NCBI RefSeq assembly: GCF_002946355.1
Contig: NZ_PKOZ01000013.1
Location: 1 to 62,345, forward strand
Source of the DNA: Pradoshia eiseniae
Lineage (GTDB): Bacteria; Bacillota; Bacilli; Bacillales; Pradoshiaceae
Direction: 5' to 3'
DNA: 62,345 bases
A program made the position numbers and the translations under genes. A model generated the notes under the pieces. That model saw nothing but the letters and a program-made list of their open reading frames with translations. It did not search any database and was not told the origin of the DNA. Below, one piece after another: positions 30,266 through 43,882 of this stretch (positions within the stretch are counted from its first letter, which is position 1; each line of letters starts with the position of its first letter).

Positions 30266-32344
30266 ATGGCTAGAGAGTTCTCCTTAGAAAATACTCGTAA
30301 TATCGGTATCATGGCACACATTGATGCCGGTAAAACGACTACTACTGAGCGTGTATTGTATTACACTGGTCGTATCCACAAAATTGGTGAAACACACGAA
30401 GGTGCTTCCCAAATGGACTGGATGGAACAAGAACAAGAACGCGGTATCACAATTACATCTGCTGCAACAACTGCACAATGGAAAGGTCACCGCGTAAACA
30501 TCATCGACACTCCAGGACACGTAGACTTCACAGTTGAAGTTGAACGTTCCCTTCGTGTACTTGATGGTGCAGTAGCTGTACTTGATGCGCAATCCGGTGT
30601 TGAGCCGCAAACTGAAACAGTTTGGCGCCAAGCTACTACTTACGGAGTACCACGTGTTGTTTTCGTCAACAAAATGGACAAAATCGGTGCTGATTTCTTA
30701 TACTCCGTAAAAACTTTGCATGAGCGTCTTCAAGCGAATGCACACCCAATTCAGCTTCCAATTGGTGCTGAAGATGACTTCGAAGCGATCATCGACCTTG
30801 TTGAGATGAACGCAGTATTCTACGGCAATGACCTTGGAACAGACATCGAAGTTCGTGAAATTCCTGAAGAACATATGCCACTAGCTGAAGAATACCGTGA
30901 AAAGTTAATCGAAGCAGTTGCAGAAATTGACGAAGAATTAATGGAAAAATACCTTGGCGGTGAAGAAATCACTAAAGAGGAATTGAAAGCAGCTATCCGT
31001 AAAGGTACTGTTAACGTTGAATTCTACCCAGTTATCTGTGGTTCTGCCTTCAAAAACAAAGGTGTTCAATTAATGCTAGATGCAGTTATCGACTATCTTC
31101 CATCTCCATTAGATGTACCTGCAATCAAAGGTACTCTTCCGGATTCAGATGAAGTAGTGGAACGTCATTCTGATGACAGCGAGCCTTTCTCAGCGCTTGC
31201 TTTCAAAGTTATGACTGACCCTTATGTCGGTAAATTGACATTCTTCCGTGTATACTCTGGTACTTTGAACGCAGGTTCTTATGTACAAAACTCTACGAAG
31301 GGTAAACGTGAACGTGTAGGTCGTATCCTGCAAATGCACGCTAACTCTCGTCAAGAGATCAGCCAAGTATACGCTGGAGATATCGCGGCTGCTGTAGGTC
31401 TAAAAGATACTACAACTGGAGATACTTTATGTGAAGAGAAGAACCTAGTTATCTTGGAATCCATGGAGTTCCCAGAGCCAGTTATCTCCCTTTCAATCGA
31501 GCCAAAATCTAAAGCAGACCAAGACAAAATGTCTACTGCTCTTCAAAAACTTCAAGAGGAAGATCCTACTTTCCGTGCTCACACTGACCAGGAAACTGGC
31601 CAAACGATCATCGAAGGTATGGGTGAGCTTCACTTAGATATCTTAGTAGACCGTATGCGTCGTGAGTTCAAAGTAGAAGCAAACGTTGGTGCTCCTCAAG
31701 TTGCTTACCGTGAAACATTCCGCGGTACTGCACAAGTTGAAGGTAAGTTTGCTCGCCAATCTGGTGGTCGTGGACAATACGGTCACGTTTGGATTGAGTT
31801 CTCACCTAATGAAGAAGGAAAAGGCTTCGAATTCGAAAACGCAATCGTTGGTGGGGTTGTCCCTCGTGAATACATCCCAGCTGTACAAGCAGGTCTTGAA
31901 GACGCGCTTGATCGTGGTGTAGTAGCAGGATACCCATTAATCGACATCAAAGCGAAACTATTCGATGGTTCTTACCATGACGTTGACTCCTCTGAGATGG
32001 CGTTTAAAGTTGCTGCATCCATGGCTCTTAAAAATGCAGCTTCTAAATGTAACCCAGTTATCCTTGAGCCGATGATGAGTGTAGAAGTTGTAATCCCTGA
32101 AGAGTACATGGGTGACATCATGGGTAACATCACTGCTCGTCGCGGACGTGTAGAAGGTATGGAAGCACGCGGTAACGCACAAGTTGTTCGTGCAATGGTA
32201 CCTCTATCTGAAATGTTCGGTTACGCAACTACATTGCGTTCCAACACTCAAGGTCGCGGTGTATTCTCTATGACTTTCGATCACTACGAAGAAGTTCCTA
32301 AGAGCATCGCTGAAGAAATCATCAAAAAAAATAAAGGTGAATAA
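30266..32344 (+). CDS. fusA: Translation elongation factor G
   Basis: 692 residues. GTPase G1 motif [14 protein letters not shown] near 17-30, switch region [22 protein letters not shown], and [10 protein letters not shown]; domain IV with [10 protein letters not shown]; domain V at the C-terminus. Catalyses translocation and ribosome recycling. AAGGAAGGAG ribosome binding site. Confidence 0.98.
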   Translation: MAREFSLENTRNIGIMAHIDAGKTTTTERVLYYTGRIHKIGETHEGASQMDWMEQEQERGITITSAATTAQWKGHRVNIIDTPGHVDFTVEVERSLRVLDGAVAVLDAQSGVEPQTETVWRQATTYGVPRVVFVNKMDKIGADFLYSVKTLHERLQANAHPIQLPIGAEDDFEAIIDLVEMNAVFYGNDLGTDIEVREIPEEHMPLAEEYREKLIEAVAEIDEELMEKYLGGEEITKEELKAAIRKGTVNVEFYPVICGSAFKNKGVQLMLDAVIDYLPSPLDVPAIKGTLPDSDEVVERHSDDSEPFSALAFKVMTDPYVGKLTFFRVYSGTLNAGSYVQNSTKGKRERVGRILQMHANSRQEISQVYAGDIAAAVGLKDTTTGDTLCEEKNLVILESMEFPEPVISLSIEPKSKADQDKMSTALQKLQEEDPTFRAHTDQETGQTIIEGMGELHLDILVDRMRREFKVEANVGAPQVAYRETFRGTAQVEGKFARQSGGRGQYGHVWIEFSPNEEGKGFEFENAIVGGVVPREYIPAVQAGLEDALDRGVVAGYPLIDIKAKLFDGSYHDVDSSEMAFKVAASMALKNAASKCNPVILEPMMSVEVVIPEEYMGDIMGNITARRGRVEGMEARGNAQVVRAMVPLSEMFGYATTLRSNTQGRGVFSMTFDHYEEVPKSIAEEIIKKNKGE

Positions 32345-32373
32345 TTGATTTTCACGCTTTATTAAAGTATAAC
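32345..32373 (+). promoter_or_regulatory. Candidate promoter of tufA
   Basis: TTGATT at 32345-32350 and TATAAC at 32368-32373, spacer 17, immediately after the fusA stop codon. Confidence 0.5.
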
Positions 32374-32384
32374 TACTTATGTAA

Positions 32385-32416
32385 GCCAAGATAACGACTG
32401 CGGTCGTCATCTTGGC
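32385..32416 (+). other. Long hairpin in the fusA-tufA spacer
   Basis: GCCAAGAT-A-ACGAC pairs with GTCGT-C-ATCTTGGC around TGCG, with one A-C mismatch. No T tract follows, so it is not a terminator; it lies about 50 bases before the tuf ribosome binding site and could protect or process the mRNA. Confidence 0.65.
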
Positions 32417-32467
32417 ACACATAGTATTAATAATCAATTTTCTTATACTAAAGGAGGAAATCCTAAA

Positions 32468-33655
32468 ATGGCAAAAGCTAAATTTGATCGTTCTAAACCA
32501 CACGTTAATATCGGAACTATCGGTCACGTTGACCATGGTAAAACTACTCTTACAGCTGCAATCACTTCTGTACTTGCTAAATCTGGCCAAGCAGAAGCAC
32601 GTGCATATGACCAAATCGACGGTGCTCCAGAAGAAAGAGAACGTGGTATCACAATCTCTACTGCACACGTTGAGTACGAAACTGACAACCGTCACTACGC
32701 ACACGTTGACTGCCCAGGACACGCTGACTATGTTAAAAACATGATCACTGGTGCAGCTCAAATGGACGGCGGTATCCTTGTTGTATCCGCTGCTGACGGC
32801 CCAATGCCACAAACTCGTGAGCACATCCTTCTTTCTCGTCAAGTAGGTGTACCTTACCTTGTTGTATTCATGAACAAATGTGACATGGTAGACGACGAAG
32901 AACTTCTTGAACTAGTAGAAATGGAAATCCGTGACCTTCTTTCTGAATACGATTTCCCTGGCGATGACATCCCTGTTATCAAAGGTTCTGCTCTTAAAGC
33001 TCTTGAAGGTGAAGCTGAGTGGGAAGAAAAAATCAAAGAACTTATGAGCGCTGTTGATGAGTACATCCCAACTCCAACTCGTGACACTGAAAAACCATTC
33101 ATGATGCCAGTAGAGGACGTATTCTCTATCACTGGTCGTGGTACAGTTGCAACTGGCCGTGTAGAACGTGGTCAAGTTAAAGTTGGTGACGTTGTTGAAA
33201 TCATCGGTCTTGCTGAAGAACCAAAATCTACAACTGTAACAGGTGTAGAAATGTTCCGTAAGCTTCTTGATTACGCTGAAGCTGGTGACAACATTGGTGC
33301 CCTTCTTCGTGGTGTATCCCGTGAAGAAATCCAACGTGGTCAAGTACTTGCTAAACCAGGTACTATCAACCCACACACTAAATTCAAAGCAGAAGTTTAC
33401 GTATTGTCTAAAGAAGAAGGCGGACGTCACACTCCATTCTTCTCTAACTACCGTCCACAATTCTACTTCCGTACAACTGACGTAACTGGTGTTGTTAACC
33501 TTCCAGAAGGAACTGAAATGGTTATGCCTGGCGACAACATCGAAATGTCTGTTGAACTTATCGCTCCAGTTGCGATCGAAGAAGGAACTAAGTTCTCTAT
33601 TCGTGAAGGCGGACGTACTGTAGGCGCTGGCGTAGTTTCTACAATCACTGAATAA
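32468..33655 (+). CDS. tufA: Translation elongation factor Tu
   Basis: 395 residues. [11 protein letters not shown] near 19, [36 protein letters not shown], then beta-barrel domains II and III ([13 protein letters not shown]). Delivers aminoacyl-tRNA. AAAGGAGG ribosome binding site; extreme use of preferred codons. Confidence 0.98.
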   Translation: MAKAKFDRSKPHVNIGTIGHVDHGKTTLTAAITSVLAKSGQAEARAYDQIDGAPEERERGITISTAHVEYETDNRHYAHVDCPGHADYVKNMITGAAQMDGGILVVSAADGPMPQTREHILLSRQVGVPYLVVFMNKCDMVDDEELLELVEMEIRDLLSEYDFPGDDIPVIKGSALKALEGEAEWEEKIKELMSAVDEYIPTPTRDTEKPFMMPVEDVFSITGRGTVATGRVERGQVKVGDVVEIIGLAEEPKSTTVTGVEMFRKLLDYAEAGDNIGALLRGVSREEIQRGQVLAKPGTINPHTKFKAEVYVLSKEEGGRHTPFFSNYRPQFYFRTTDVTGVVNLPEGTEMVMPGDNIEMSVELIAPVAIEEGTKFSIREGGRTVGAGVVSTITE

Positions 33656-33674
33656 TAATAGCTAACGCTATTAA

Positions 33675-33708
33675 AGCAGGCAGTCATTATGACTGCCTGC
33701 TTTTTTTT
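33675..33708 (+). terminator. Terminator of the str operon
   Basis: AGCAGGCAGTCA (33675-33686) pairs with TGACTGCCTGCT (33690-33701), three-base loop, then eight T. Confidence 0.95.
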
Positions 33709-33812
33709 ATGCTCAAAACAAACTAAGGCTGTCAATAAGCTATAGCTTTCTCCAATCTAAAAATTGAGATACAATAACATAGAAGGATAATTTTGGATTA
33801 TGGAGGATCGCA

Positions 33813-34475
33813 ATGTTAGAGACGATTCGATCAGCAATTACCCCGTATGAATATAAACGGGAAATAAGACAACCAATGTCCATACGTCAATACAGTACTT
33901 ATTTTACTTCCCTTATCCTCTACAGCCTTCTTCTTGCTGGTTTCAGCGGTTATTTAGGGGTGGGGAGCGAATCTTTTTCAGCTGTGATGGAGCAGACTGC
34001 TGAGGGCAGATGGGAAACGGCCAAGGGAATATTTCTGCTGGGAAAGGCAACAGCTGGTATCCTTGCACCGCTGTGCTTCACGCTTTTTTTCTCAATCCTC
34101 ATCTGGCTTGTTTTTGAAGAGCTGAATTATGGGGCGGTGTGGCGTATGCAATTGATGCCGCTTGTGATCATGCTGCTTGGGAAGACCGTCGAGTTAATTA
34201 TGATGATTCTGCTTCGTGTGCCCGAGCATTCATCACCACTTGGCCTGGGTGTAATCGCCCAATCACTGATAGGGCAGACATTTTGGATTATGCTAGGTGC
34301 AGAAATGACAGTATTCGTCATCTGGGCCGCGTGGAGTCAATACAGGCTTCTTTATAAAGGAATGGGCTTTAATAGGAGGAAAGTATTCGCGGCAATTAGC
34401 CTCTCCTGGATTATTTACATACTATTCACAACTGCTACAAGTACACTTATTCATACGTTGAAGGTGAGCCTATGA
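33813..34475 (+). CDS. Five-helix membrane protein, Yip1/YknW-like
   Basis: 220 residues. Hydrophobic segments near 30-50, 80-104, 112-133, 150-176 and 189-211 give five membrane helices, with a short cytoplasmic N-terminus (PYEYKREIRQPMS). This layout, and the adjoining HlyD-like gene that it overlaps by four bases (ATGA), resembles B. subtilis YknW, a Yip1-domain protein that helps assemble the YknXYZ exporter against SdpC toxin. No ATPase or permease gene is nearby. ATG follows TGGAGG. Family assignment rests on topology and context, not on a matched motif. It sits in the slot that B. subtilis gives to ybaC. Confidence 0.6.
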   Translation: MLETIRSAITPYEYKREIRQPMSIRQYSTYFTSLILYSLLLAGFSGYLGVGSESFSAVMEQTAEGRWETAKGIFLLGKATAGILAPLCFTLFFSILIWLVFEELNYGAVWRMQLMPLVIMLLGKTVELIMMILLRVPEHSSPLGLGVIAQSLIGQTFWIMLGAEMTVFVIWAAWSQYRLLYKGMGFNRRKVFAAISLSWIIYILFTTATSTLIHTLKVSL

Positions 34476-35869
34476 AACGTAAACATTACTTATTGATTAC
34501 CTTACTAATTATTCTGTTCCTGACCGTCAACATTGTTTTGCTTGAGAGGGATAGCGATGTAGACCGCACTGTTCTTATTTCTGAGCCAATATCTCCAAAG
34601 GAGAAGACCTTAAAGACCACTTTTGGGACAGATGGAGTTATTGAGCCATCTTCTGTTAGCTATGTATACGCAGAGAATGAGAGAGGCGAGATTAAATCAG
34701 TCCTTGTAGAGGAGGGCCAGCATATTGAGGAGGGCACACCGCTTGTTGAGTATGTGAACGAGTCATCACAAGCAGAAGCGGACGCCCTGAAACATGCAAA
34801 CGATGAATTAGAGTTAAAAAAGGAAAAGCTTCTTGAGGATAAAGCTGTGCTGGAAGAGGAGATGAGCGAGACTGAGTCATTGCCTGATATTGATGGGCAA
34901 GATGAGGACGATCAGCATGTCCATCCTTCTTATGACCAAACACGCCCTATCCAATATGAAATTAATAATATAGAGTACAGTGTGAAGCAGATTGAATTAG
35001 AGCAAGCCAATAATCAGGCAAAGATTGATGCTCTAACGGAAGCCTCTTCGGAAACAGTTGTTGAAAGTGAAGTTGCTGGAATCGTTACAAAGGTGCATGG
35101 CACAAGCCGTTCTGACGGAGAACCGATATTGACGATTGCCTCAATCAATCCTTTATGGGCGATTGCCTATGTTGGGGAAGAGCATATCCATCAGGTGGAG
35201 GCAGGACAATCTGTTATGCTTTACCCTGAATATCTGAGGTCTAACAGCGTTCTTGGAACCGTTATTGACGTGGGTACATACCCGGAAGACCTGGCTGATA
35301 GCGATGGACAAAGTCAATATCCAGTGACCATTGAGATTGATGAAGGGGCAGCTGCTGGTGAGGACGGGACCTTAGATGAACCAACAGATGAAGATGATAC
35401 AGGTCAATCAGCGGAAGGTTCGAATGAGGATGGAAATGAAGAACCGAGTGGGGAATTGAAAGCGGAGGGAGAGGTCCCTGAGTCTGCCCCTAATGAAGAA
35501 GCAGCAAGGGCTGAGACTGAGACTGTGCCCATCCGTATTGGTGCTCATATGAACGCAGATATAACCTTAAAGGAAATGACAGGTCCAACGATTCTTGACA
35601 AGGCGGTAAAGCATAACAAGGCAATCGTACTCGAAAAGGGTATGCTTAAACAGCAAAAAGTTGCGATTGGTCTTCATGCAGATGAACAATATGTCATCGC
35701 AAAAGGATTGAAAGCAAAGCAGCTGTTGTTGCGAGAGGCTGACCTCACAATACATACAGGGACAAGCTATATTACGAGGGCAGATTGGAACGCGCTCACA
35801 AAGAAACGAATTAAGCAATTCTCAGGCAAAGAGTTCTCTCTTTTATACCTTCATGGCTTCCTCCAATAA
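34472..35869 (+). CDS. Membrane-fusion (HlyD/YknX-like) adaptor with acidic insert
   Basis: 465 residues. One N-terminal membrane anchor (about 5-24), first half of a lipoyl-like domain (EIKSVLVEEGQHIEEGTPL, 73-91), a helical hairpin (about 97-190) whose tip is acidic (DIDGQDEDDQHVH), the second lipoyl half (GIVTKVHGTSRSDGEPILTI, 203-222), then a beta-barrel. About 60 Asp/Glu/Gly-rich residues (289-351) interrupt the barrel, making the protein about 90 residues longer than typical YknX. Adaptors of this kind work with ABC exporters such as YknYZ or MacB, but none is encoded here. Translation appears coupled to the preceding membrane protein. Confidence 0.75.
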   Translation: MKRKHYLLITLLIILFLTVNIVLLERDSDVDRTVLISEPISPKEKTLKTTFGTDGVIEPSSVSYVYAENERGEIKSVLVEEGQHIEEGTPLVEYVNESSQAEADALKHANDELELKKEKLLEDKAVLEEEMSETESLPDIDGQDEDDQHVHPSYDQTRPIQYEINNIEYSVKQIELEQANNQAKIDALTEASSETVVESEVAGIVTKVHGTSRSDGEPILTIASINPLWAIAYVGEEHIHQVEAGQSVMLYPEYLRSNSVLGTVIDVGTYPEDLADSDGQSQYPVTIEIDEGAAAGEDGTLDEPTDEDDTGQSAEGSNEDGNEEPSGELKAEGEVPESAPNEEAARAETETVPIRIGAHMNADITLKEMTGPTILDKAVKHNKAIVLEKGMLKQQKVAIGLHADEQYVIAKGLKAKQLLLREADLTIHTGTSYITRADWNALTKKRIKQFSGKEFSLLYLHGFLQ

Positions 35870-35927
35870 ATATACTTTATTATAGAAGGAACTCGTATTT
35901 CTGTCAGTTATATATGAGAGTATTCAT

Positions 35928-35958
35928 AGCCGTATCTAAGCGATGCGGTTCTTTTTTT
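35928..35958 (+). terminator. Terminator of the adaptor cassette
   Basis: AGCCGTATC (35928-35936) pairs with GATGCGGTT (35942-35950) with two G-U pairs, five-base loop, then C and seven T. Confidence 0.8.
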
Positions 35959-36097
35959 GAAGGCCTCTAGCTAAAGGGAATTATCCTTATTTCGCCCTCT
36001 CTTAGTAGAATGTTGGAAAGCATACAGAAAACTTGATTATGAAGATATGAGCATGTATACTTATAAAAGTGTTGAGACCGAAATTGATATTTAGCTA

Positions 36098-36126
36098 TTG
36101 CATAATTGATATACATTAGGTATAAT
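36098..36126 (+). promoter_or_regulatory. SigA promoter of the S10-spc-alpha supercluster
   Basis: TTGCAT at 36098-36103 and TATAAT at 36121-36126, spacer 17. The only strong promoter before about 15 kb of ribosomal protein genes. 35959-36097 holds nothing I recognise. Confidence 0.8.
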
Positions 36127-36132
36127 AGACAA

Positions 36133-36570
<438 letters not shown>

Positions 36571-36616
36571 TCGCTTGATCAAATAAAACAAACATACTTA
36601 CAGGAGGTGTGACGAA

Positions 36617-37246
36617 ATGACCAAAGGAATCTTAGGAAGAAAAATTGGTATGACTCAAGTATTTGCTGAGAACGGTGAACTTATCCCGGTAACAGTTGTT
36701 GAAGCAGTACCTAACGTTGTTCTTCAAAAGAAAACTGTCGAAAACGACGGTTACGAAGCAATCCAGCTTGGTTTCGAAGATCTTCGTGAGAAGCTTGCGA
36801 ACAAGCCGGAAAAAGGACACGCTGAAAAAGCAAACACTGCTCCTAAGCGCTTCACTCGCGAATTCCGCGATGCAGACCTCAACACTTATGAGGTAGGTCA
36901 GGAAGTCAAAGTTGATATTTTCGCTGAAGGCGAAATCGTAGATGTAACAGGAATCTCGAAAGGTAAAGGTTTCCAAGGACCAATCAAACGTCACGGCCAA
37001 GCTCGTGGACCAATGGCTCACGGATCTCGTTACCATCGTCGTCCTGGTTCAATGGGACCAGTTGCTCCAAACCGTGTATTCAAAGGTAAAAAACTTGCTG
37101 GACGCATGGGTGGAACTCAAATCACTGTACAAAACCTTCAAATCGTTAAGGTTGATGCAGAACGTAACGTAATCCTTATCAAAGGTAACGTTCCTGGACC
37201 TAAAAAAGCTTTGCTAAAAATCAAAAGTGCGGTAAAAGCGAACTAA
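36617..37246 (+). CDS. rplC: 50S ribosomal protein L3
   Basis: 209 residues, begins [15 protein letters not shown]. Contains the conserved loop [20 protein letters not shown] that reaches the peptidyl-transferase centre. CAGGAGGTG ribosome binding site. Confidence 0.97.
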   Translation: MTKGILGRKIGMTQVFAENGELIPVTVVEAVPNVVLQKKTVENDGYEAIQLGFEDLREKLANKPEKGHAEKANTAPKRFTREFRDADLNTYEVGQEVKVDIFAEGEIVDVTGISKGKGFQGPIKRHGQARGPMAHGSRYHRRPGSMGPVAPNRVFKGKKLAGRMGGTQITVQNLQIVKVDAERNVILIKGNVPGPKKALLKIKSAVKAN

Positions 37247-37272
37247 TCTAACGAGAAAGGAGGAAAATTGCA

Positions 37273-37899
37273 ATGCCGAAAATTGCTCTTTTAAACCAAA
37301 GCGGCGCTCAAGTTGGCGATATCGAGCTTAACGAGTCCGTATTTGGCATCGAACCAAATGAGAACGTAGTAACTGAAGCAATCCTTATGCAAAGAGCTTC
37401 TTTGCGTCAAGGTACACATAAAGTTAAAAACCGCTCTGAAGTAAGCGGCGGTGGCCGTAAACCATGGCGTCAAAAAGGAACTGGTCGTGCTCGTCAAGGC
37501 TCTATCCGTTCACCACAATGGCGCGGCGGTGGTGTTGTTTTCGGACCTACACCAAGAGGCTATGCTTACAAACTTCCTAAGAAAGTACGTCGTTTAGCGA
37601 TTAAATCCGTTCTTTCTGCGAAAGTTAACGAAGAAAACATGATCGTTCTTGATGCTTTGAGCTTCGAAGCACCAAAAACTAAAGAATTCACAGCTGTATT
37701 AAAAGGCTTGAATACTGAAAGCAAAAAAGCGTTGATCGTTACTGCTGATGTAGACGAAAACGTAGCATTATCTGGCCGCAACATTCCTGGAGTAACTGTT
37801 GTTGATGCAAACTCAATCAACGTACTAGAGGTTGTTGGACATGAGAAATTAATCATGACTAAAGCAGCTGTTGAAAAAATAGAGGAGGTGCTTGGATAA
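37273..37899 (+). CDS. rplD: 50S ribosomal protein L4
   Basis: 208 residues. The exit-tunnel loop [19 protein letters not shown] (residues about 57-75) is wild type at the macrolide-sensitive K/G positions. In E. coli L4 is the regulator of the S10 operon; whether it acts on this different leader is unknown. The stop shares one base with the rplW start. Confidence 0.96.
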   Translation: MPKIALLNQSGAQVGDIELNESVFGIEPNENVVTEAILMQRASLRQGTHKVKNRSEVSGGGRKPWRQKGTGRARQGSIRSPQWRGGGVVFGPTPRGYAYKLPKKVRRLAIKSVLSAKVNEENMIVLDALSFEAPKTKEFTAVLKGLNTESKKALIVTADVDENVALSGRNIPGVTVVDANSINVLEVVGHEKLIMTKAAVEKIEEVLG

Positions 37900-38183
37900 T
37901 GGAAGCACGCGATATTATTAAGCGCCCCGTGATCACAGAATTCTCAGCTGACATCATGGCTGATAAGAAATACACTTTCGAAGTTGACGTTAGAGCTAAC
38001 AAAACTCAAATCAAAGATGCTGTTGAAGAAATCTTTGACGTAAAAGTTGAAAAAGTTAACGTTATGAACTACAAAGGTAAATTCAAACGCATGGGTAGAC
38101 ATGCTGGATATACAAACAAACGCCGTAAAGCGATTGTTAAGCTAACTGCTGATAGCAAAGAAATCGAATTCTTCGAAGCATAA
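37899..38183 (+). CDS. rplW: 50S ribosomal protein L23
   Basis: 94 residues, begins [15 protein letters not shown]. Tunnel-exit protein that docks trigger factor and SRP. Start overlaps the rplD stop (TAATG); the GGAGGTG ribosome binding site lies within rplD. Confidence 0.96.
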   Translation: MEARDIIKRPVITEFSADIMADKKYTFEVDVRANKTQIKDAVEEIFDVKVEKVNVMNYKGKFKRMGRHAGYTNKRRKAIVKLTADSKEIEFFEA

Positions 38184-38189
38184 TTTTAA

Positions 38190-39041
<852 letters not shown>

Positions 39042-39051
39042 CGCGGTTGTA

Positions 39052-39076
39052 CTACGGTTCGATAACAGAACCGTAG
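39052..39076 (+). other. Intercistronic hairpin between rplB and rpsS
   Basis: CTACGGTTC (39052-39060) and GAACCGTAG (39068-39076) form a perfect nine-pair stem with loop GATAACA. No T tract; it lies about 14 bases before the rpsS ribosome binding site. Confidence 0.75.
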
Positions 39077-39101
39077 GGCAATCACGAAGGGAGGCACAAT
39101 C

Positions 39102-39380
39102 ATGGGTCGCAGCCTAAAAAAAGGACCATTTGTTGACGATCATCTCATGAAGAAGGTTGAAGCATTGAACGAAGCTGACAAGAAACAAGTTATCAAAACT
39201 TGGTCAAGACGTTCTACAATCTTCCCACAATTCATCGGACATACAGTTGCTGTATACGATGGACGCAAACACGTACCAGTTTATGTTACGGAAGACATGG
39301 TAGGCCACAAGTTCGGTGAATTCGCACCAACTCGCGCTTACAAAGGTCATGCCGGAGACGATAAGAAAACAAGACGTTAA
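39102..39380 (+). CDS. rpsS: 30S ribosomal protein S19
   Basis: 92 residues, begins [15 protein letters not shown]; contains [15 protein letters not shown]. Head protein of the 30S subunit, partner of S13. GGGAGG ribosome binding site. Confidence 0.97.
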   Translation: MGRSLKKGPFVDDHLMKKVEALNEADKKQVIKTWSRRSTIFPQFIGHTVAVYDGRKHVPVYVTEDMVGHKFGEFAPTRAYKGHAGDDKKTRR

Positions 39381-39401
39381 TCCAGAGAGGAGGCATAAAT
39401 T

Positions 39402-39743
39402 ATGCAAGCAAAAGCTGTTGCAAGAACAGTTCGTATTGCTCCTCGTAAAGCTCGTTTAGTACTAGATCTAATCCGAGGTAAGCAAGTAGGTGAAGCAATT
39501 GCTATTCTTAACTACACTCCGAAAGCAGCTTCTCCAATCATCGAAAAAGTATTGAAATCTGCTATGGCAAACGCAGAACACAACTACGATATGGACGTTA
39601 ATACACTTGTTGTTTCTGAAGCATACGCAAACGAAGGACCAACACTTAAACGTTTCCGTCCTCGTGCTATGGGTCGCGCAAGCGCAATTAACAAACGCAC
39701 AAGCCACATCACAATCGTTGTATCAGAAAAGAAGGAGGGATAA
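39402..39743 (+). CDS. rplV: 50S ribosomal protein L22
   Basis: 113 residues, begins [19 protein letters not shown]. The tunnel hairpin [18 protein letters not shown] is complete, with none of the deletions or duplications linked to macrolide resistance. AGAGGAGG ribosome binding site; three bases before rpsC. Confidence 0.97.
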   Translation: MQAKAVARTVRIAPRKARLVLDLIRGKQVGEAIAILNYTPKAASPIIEKVLKSAMANAEHNYDMDVNTLVVSEAYANEGPTLKRFRPRAMGRASAINKRTSHITIVVSEKKEG

Positions 39744-39746
39744 TCC

Positions 39747-41030
<1,284 letters not shown>

Positions 41031-41048
41031 TGAGAGGAGGTTCACATG

Positions 41049-41312
41049 ATGAGTGAACGCAACCAGCGCAAAGTATACACTGGCCGTGTTGTATCCGACA
41101 AAATGGATAAAACGATCACAGTAGTGGTTGAAACAAAGAAAACACATCCTTTGTATGGCAAACGCGTGAAATACTCCAAAAAATACAAAGCTCATGATGA
41201 AATGAATGAAGCAAAAGTTGGCGATATCGTTAAGATTATGGAAACTCGCCCATTGTCCGCGACTAAACGTTTCCGTTTAGTGGAAGTTGTAGAAAAAGCG
41301 GTTATCATTTAA
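41049..41312 (+). CDS. rpsQ: 30S ribosomal protein S17
   Basis: 87 residues from the second of two adjacent ATG codons (41046 and 41049), which gives the B. subtilis length and a nine-base spacing from GAGGAGG; the first ATG is also possible. OB fold with [17 protein letters not shown] and [19 protein letters not shown]. Confidence 0.95.
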   Translation: MSERNQRKVYTGRVVSDKMDKTITVVVETKKTHPLYGKRVKYSKKYKAHDEMNEAKVGDIVKIMETRPLSATKRFRLVEVVEKAVII

Positions 41313-41335
41313 TATAAATGTTTCGGATTAAGTAA

Positions 41336-41725
<390 letters not shown>

Positions 41726-41765
41726 TAAACGTTGTATAGAGAAAGATCAAGGAGGTGCGAATCTC

Positions 41766-42077
41766 GTGCATGTAAAAAAAGGTGATAAAGTTATCGTCAT
41801 CTCTGGCAAGGATAAAGGTAAACAAGGTGTAGTGCTTGAAGCATACCCTAAAAAAGACCGCGTTCTTGTTGAAGGTGTAAACATTGTTAAGAAACACGCT
41901 AAACCTTCCCAAGCGAACCCACAAGGTGGAATTTTCGATCAGGAAGCAGCGATTCATGTTTCCAACGTTATGATTATTGACCCTAAAACTGGGAACCCTA
42001 CCCGCGTAGGATACCAAACAGTTGACGGCAAAAAAGTACGTGTTGCAAAAAAATCAGGTGAATCCTTAGATAAATAA
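41766..42077 (+). CDS. rplX: 50S ribosomal protein L24
   Basis: 103 residues from GTG 41766 ([20 protein letters not shown]), family length; AAGGAGGTG ribosome binding site. KOW domain at the N-terminus. Early assembly protein. Confidence 0.96.
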   Translation: MHVKKGDKVIVISGKDKGKQGVVLEAYPKKDRVLVEGVNIVKKHAKPSQANPQGGIFDQEAAIHVSNVMIIDPKTGNPTRVGYQTVDGKKVRVAKKSGESLDK

Positions 42078-42103
42078 GTCATAAACGAAGGGAGGTACAC
42101 GAA

Positions 42104-42643
42104 ATGAACCGCCTTAAGGAAAAATATCAAAAAGAAATTACTCCTGCTCTTATGAGCAAGTTCAACTATAGTTCTATCATGCAAGCTCCTAAGCTTGAAA
42201 AAATCGTTGTAAACATGGGTGTCGGCGATGCCGTTCAAAATGCGAAAGCTCTAGACACAGCTGTAGAAGAATTGGCTACGATCACTGGTCAAAAACCAGT
42301 AATCACTAAAGCGAAAAAATCTATCGCTGGTTTCCGTCTTCGTGAAGGCATGGCAATCGGTTGTAAAGTAACTCTTCGCGGTGAGCGCATGTATGAGTTC
42401 CTTGACAAACTAATTTCCGTATCCTTACCACGTGTACGCGACTTCCGTGGAATCTCTAAAAAAGCATTCGACGGCCGCGGAAACTACACTTTAGGTGTAA
42501 AGGAACAGCTGATTTTCCCTGAAATCGACTACGATAAAGTAAACAAAGTTCGAGGCATGGACATTGTTATCGTAACGACTGCTAATACTGACGAAGAAGC
42601 ACGTGAGCTTCTAGGTCAATTCGGAATGCCATTCCAAAAGTAA
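42104..42643 (+). CDS. rplE: 50S ribosomal protein L5
   Basis: 179 residues with [20 protein letters not shown] and [10 protein letters not shown]. Binds 5S rRNA in the central protuberance. GGGAGG ribosome binding site. Confidence 0.97.
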   Translation: MNRLKEKYQKEITPALMSKFNYSSIMQAPKLEKIVVNMGVGDAVQNAKALDTAVEELATITGQKPVITKAKKSIAGFRLREGMAIGCKVTLRGERMYEFLDKLISVSLPRVRDFRGISKKAFDGRGNYTLGVKEQLIFPEIDYDKVNKVRGMDIVIVTTANTDEEARELLGQFGMPFQK

Positions 42644-42853
<210 letters not shown>

Positions 42854-42882
42854 AACCCGAAAACGGGAAGGAGGTTATCATT

Positions 42883-43281
42883 GTGGTAATGACAGATCCA
42901 ATTGCAGATTTGCTAACTCGCATTCGTAATGCGAACATGGTTCGTCACGAGAAATTGGAAGTTCCAGCTTCCAAAATGAAAAAGGATGTAGCTGATATCT
43001 TAAAACGTGAAGGTTTCATCCGTGACGTAGAATTCATCGAGGATAATAAGCAAGGTATCTTGCGTATCTTCTTAAAATACGGCGCTAACAATGAGCGCGT
43101 AATCACTGGTATTAAACGTATCAGTAAACCAGGTCTTCGTGTATACGCTAAAGCAGATGATGTTCCACGCGTATTAAACGGACTAGGTATTGCAATCGTG
43201 TCTACTTCTCAAGGTGTTATTTCTGACAAAGAAGCACGCGCTAAGAAAATTGGCGGAGAAGTAATCGCGTACGTATGGTAA
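42883..43281 (+). CDS. rpsH: 30S ribosomal protein S8
   Basis: 132 residues from GTG 42883 ([18 protein letters not shown]), equal to the B. subtilis length; an ATG two codons later is also possible. Ends [18 protein letters not shown] ribosome binding site directly after a small hairpin. In E. coli S8 represses the spc operon. Confidence 0.97.
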   Translation: MVMTDPIADLLTRIRNANMVRHEKLEVPASKMKKDVADILKREGFIRDVEFIEDNKQGILRIFLKYGANNERVITGIKRISKPGLRVYAKADDVPRVLNGLGIAIVSTSQGVISDKEARAKKIGGEVIAYVW

Positions 43282-43314
43282 TAAACATTTCACTTATGAA
43301 TGGAGGTGCACGAA

Positions 43315-43851
43315 ATGTCCCGCGTAGGTAGAAAACCTGTAGAAATTCCAGCTGGAGTTACAGTTACTTTGAACGGAAATACAGTAACTGTTAAAGGACC
43401 AAAAGGTGAATTGACTCGTACTTTTCACTCTGATATCGAAATTAAAGTAGAAGATAATATCGTAGTTGTAAACCGTCCAAGCGATGAGAAGCTTCATCGT
43501 TCATTGCACGGAACTACACGCGCTATTATCGCAAACATGGTTGAAGGTGTCTCTAAAGGATTCGAAAGAAACCTTGAGTTGATCGGTGTCGGATATCGTG
43601 CTCAAAAACAAGGCAAAAAGCTTGTATTGAATGTAGGATATTCTCATCCGGTAGAGATCGAACCAGAAGAAGGAATCGAAATCGAAGTTCCTGCTAACAC
43701 AAAAATTAGCATCAAAGGTACTGACAAAGAGCGTGTTGGCGCATTAGCTGCTAACATCCGCGATGTACGTCCACCAGAACCTTACAAAGGTAAAGGTATT
43801 CGTTACGAAGGCGAACATGTTCGTCGTAAAGAAGGTAAAACAGGTAAGTAA
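43315..43851 (+). CDS. rplF: 50S ribosomal protein L6
   Basis: 178 residues from ATG 43315 ([15 protein letters not shown]); an in-frame start at 43300 overlaps the GGAGGTG ribosome binding site. C-terminal [20 protein letters not shown] is conserved. Near the factor-binding site of the 50S subunit. Confidence 0.97.
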   Translation: MSRVGRKPVEIPAGVTVTLNGNTVTVKGPKGELTRTFHSDIEIKVEDNIVVVNRPSDEKLHRSLHGTTRAIIANMVEGVSKGFERNLELIGVGYRAQKQGKKLVLNVGYSHPVEIEPEEGIEIEVPANTKISIKGTDKERVGALAANIRDVRPPEPYKGKGIRYEGEHVRRKEGKTGK

Positions 43852-43882
43852 GGCCCTAAAGCTTAGGAAAGGAGTGTCGTAA

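Noticed and set aside
32204-32842. 212-codon minus-strand open frame antisense to fusA and tufA
   Set aside because: A shadow of strongly biased codons in the sense genes; it crosses the fusA-tufA spacer and has no start signal.
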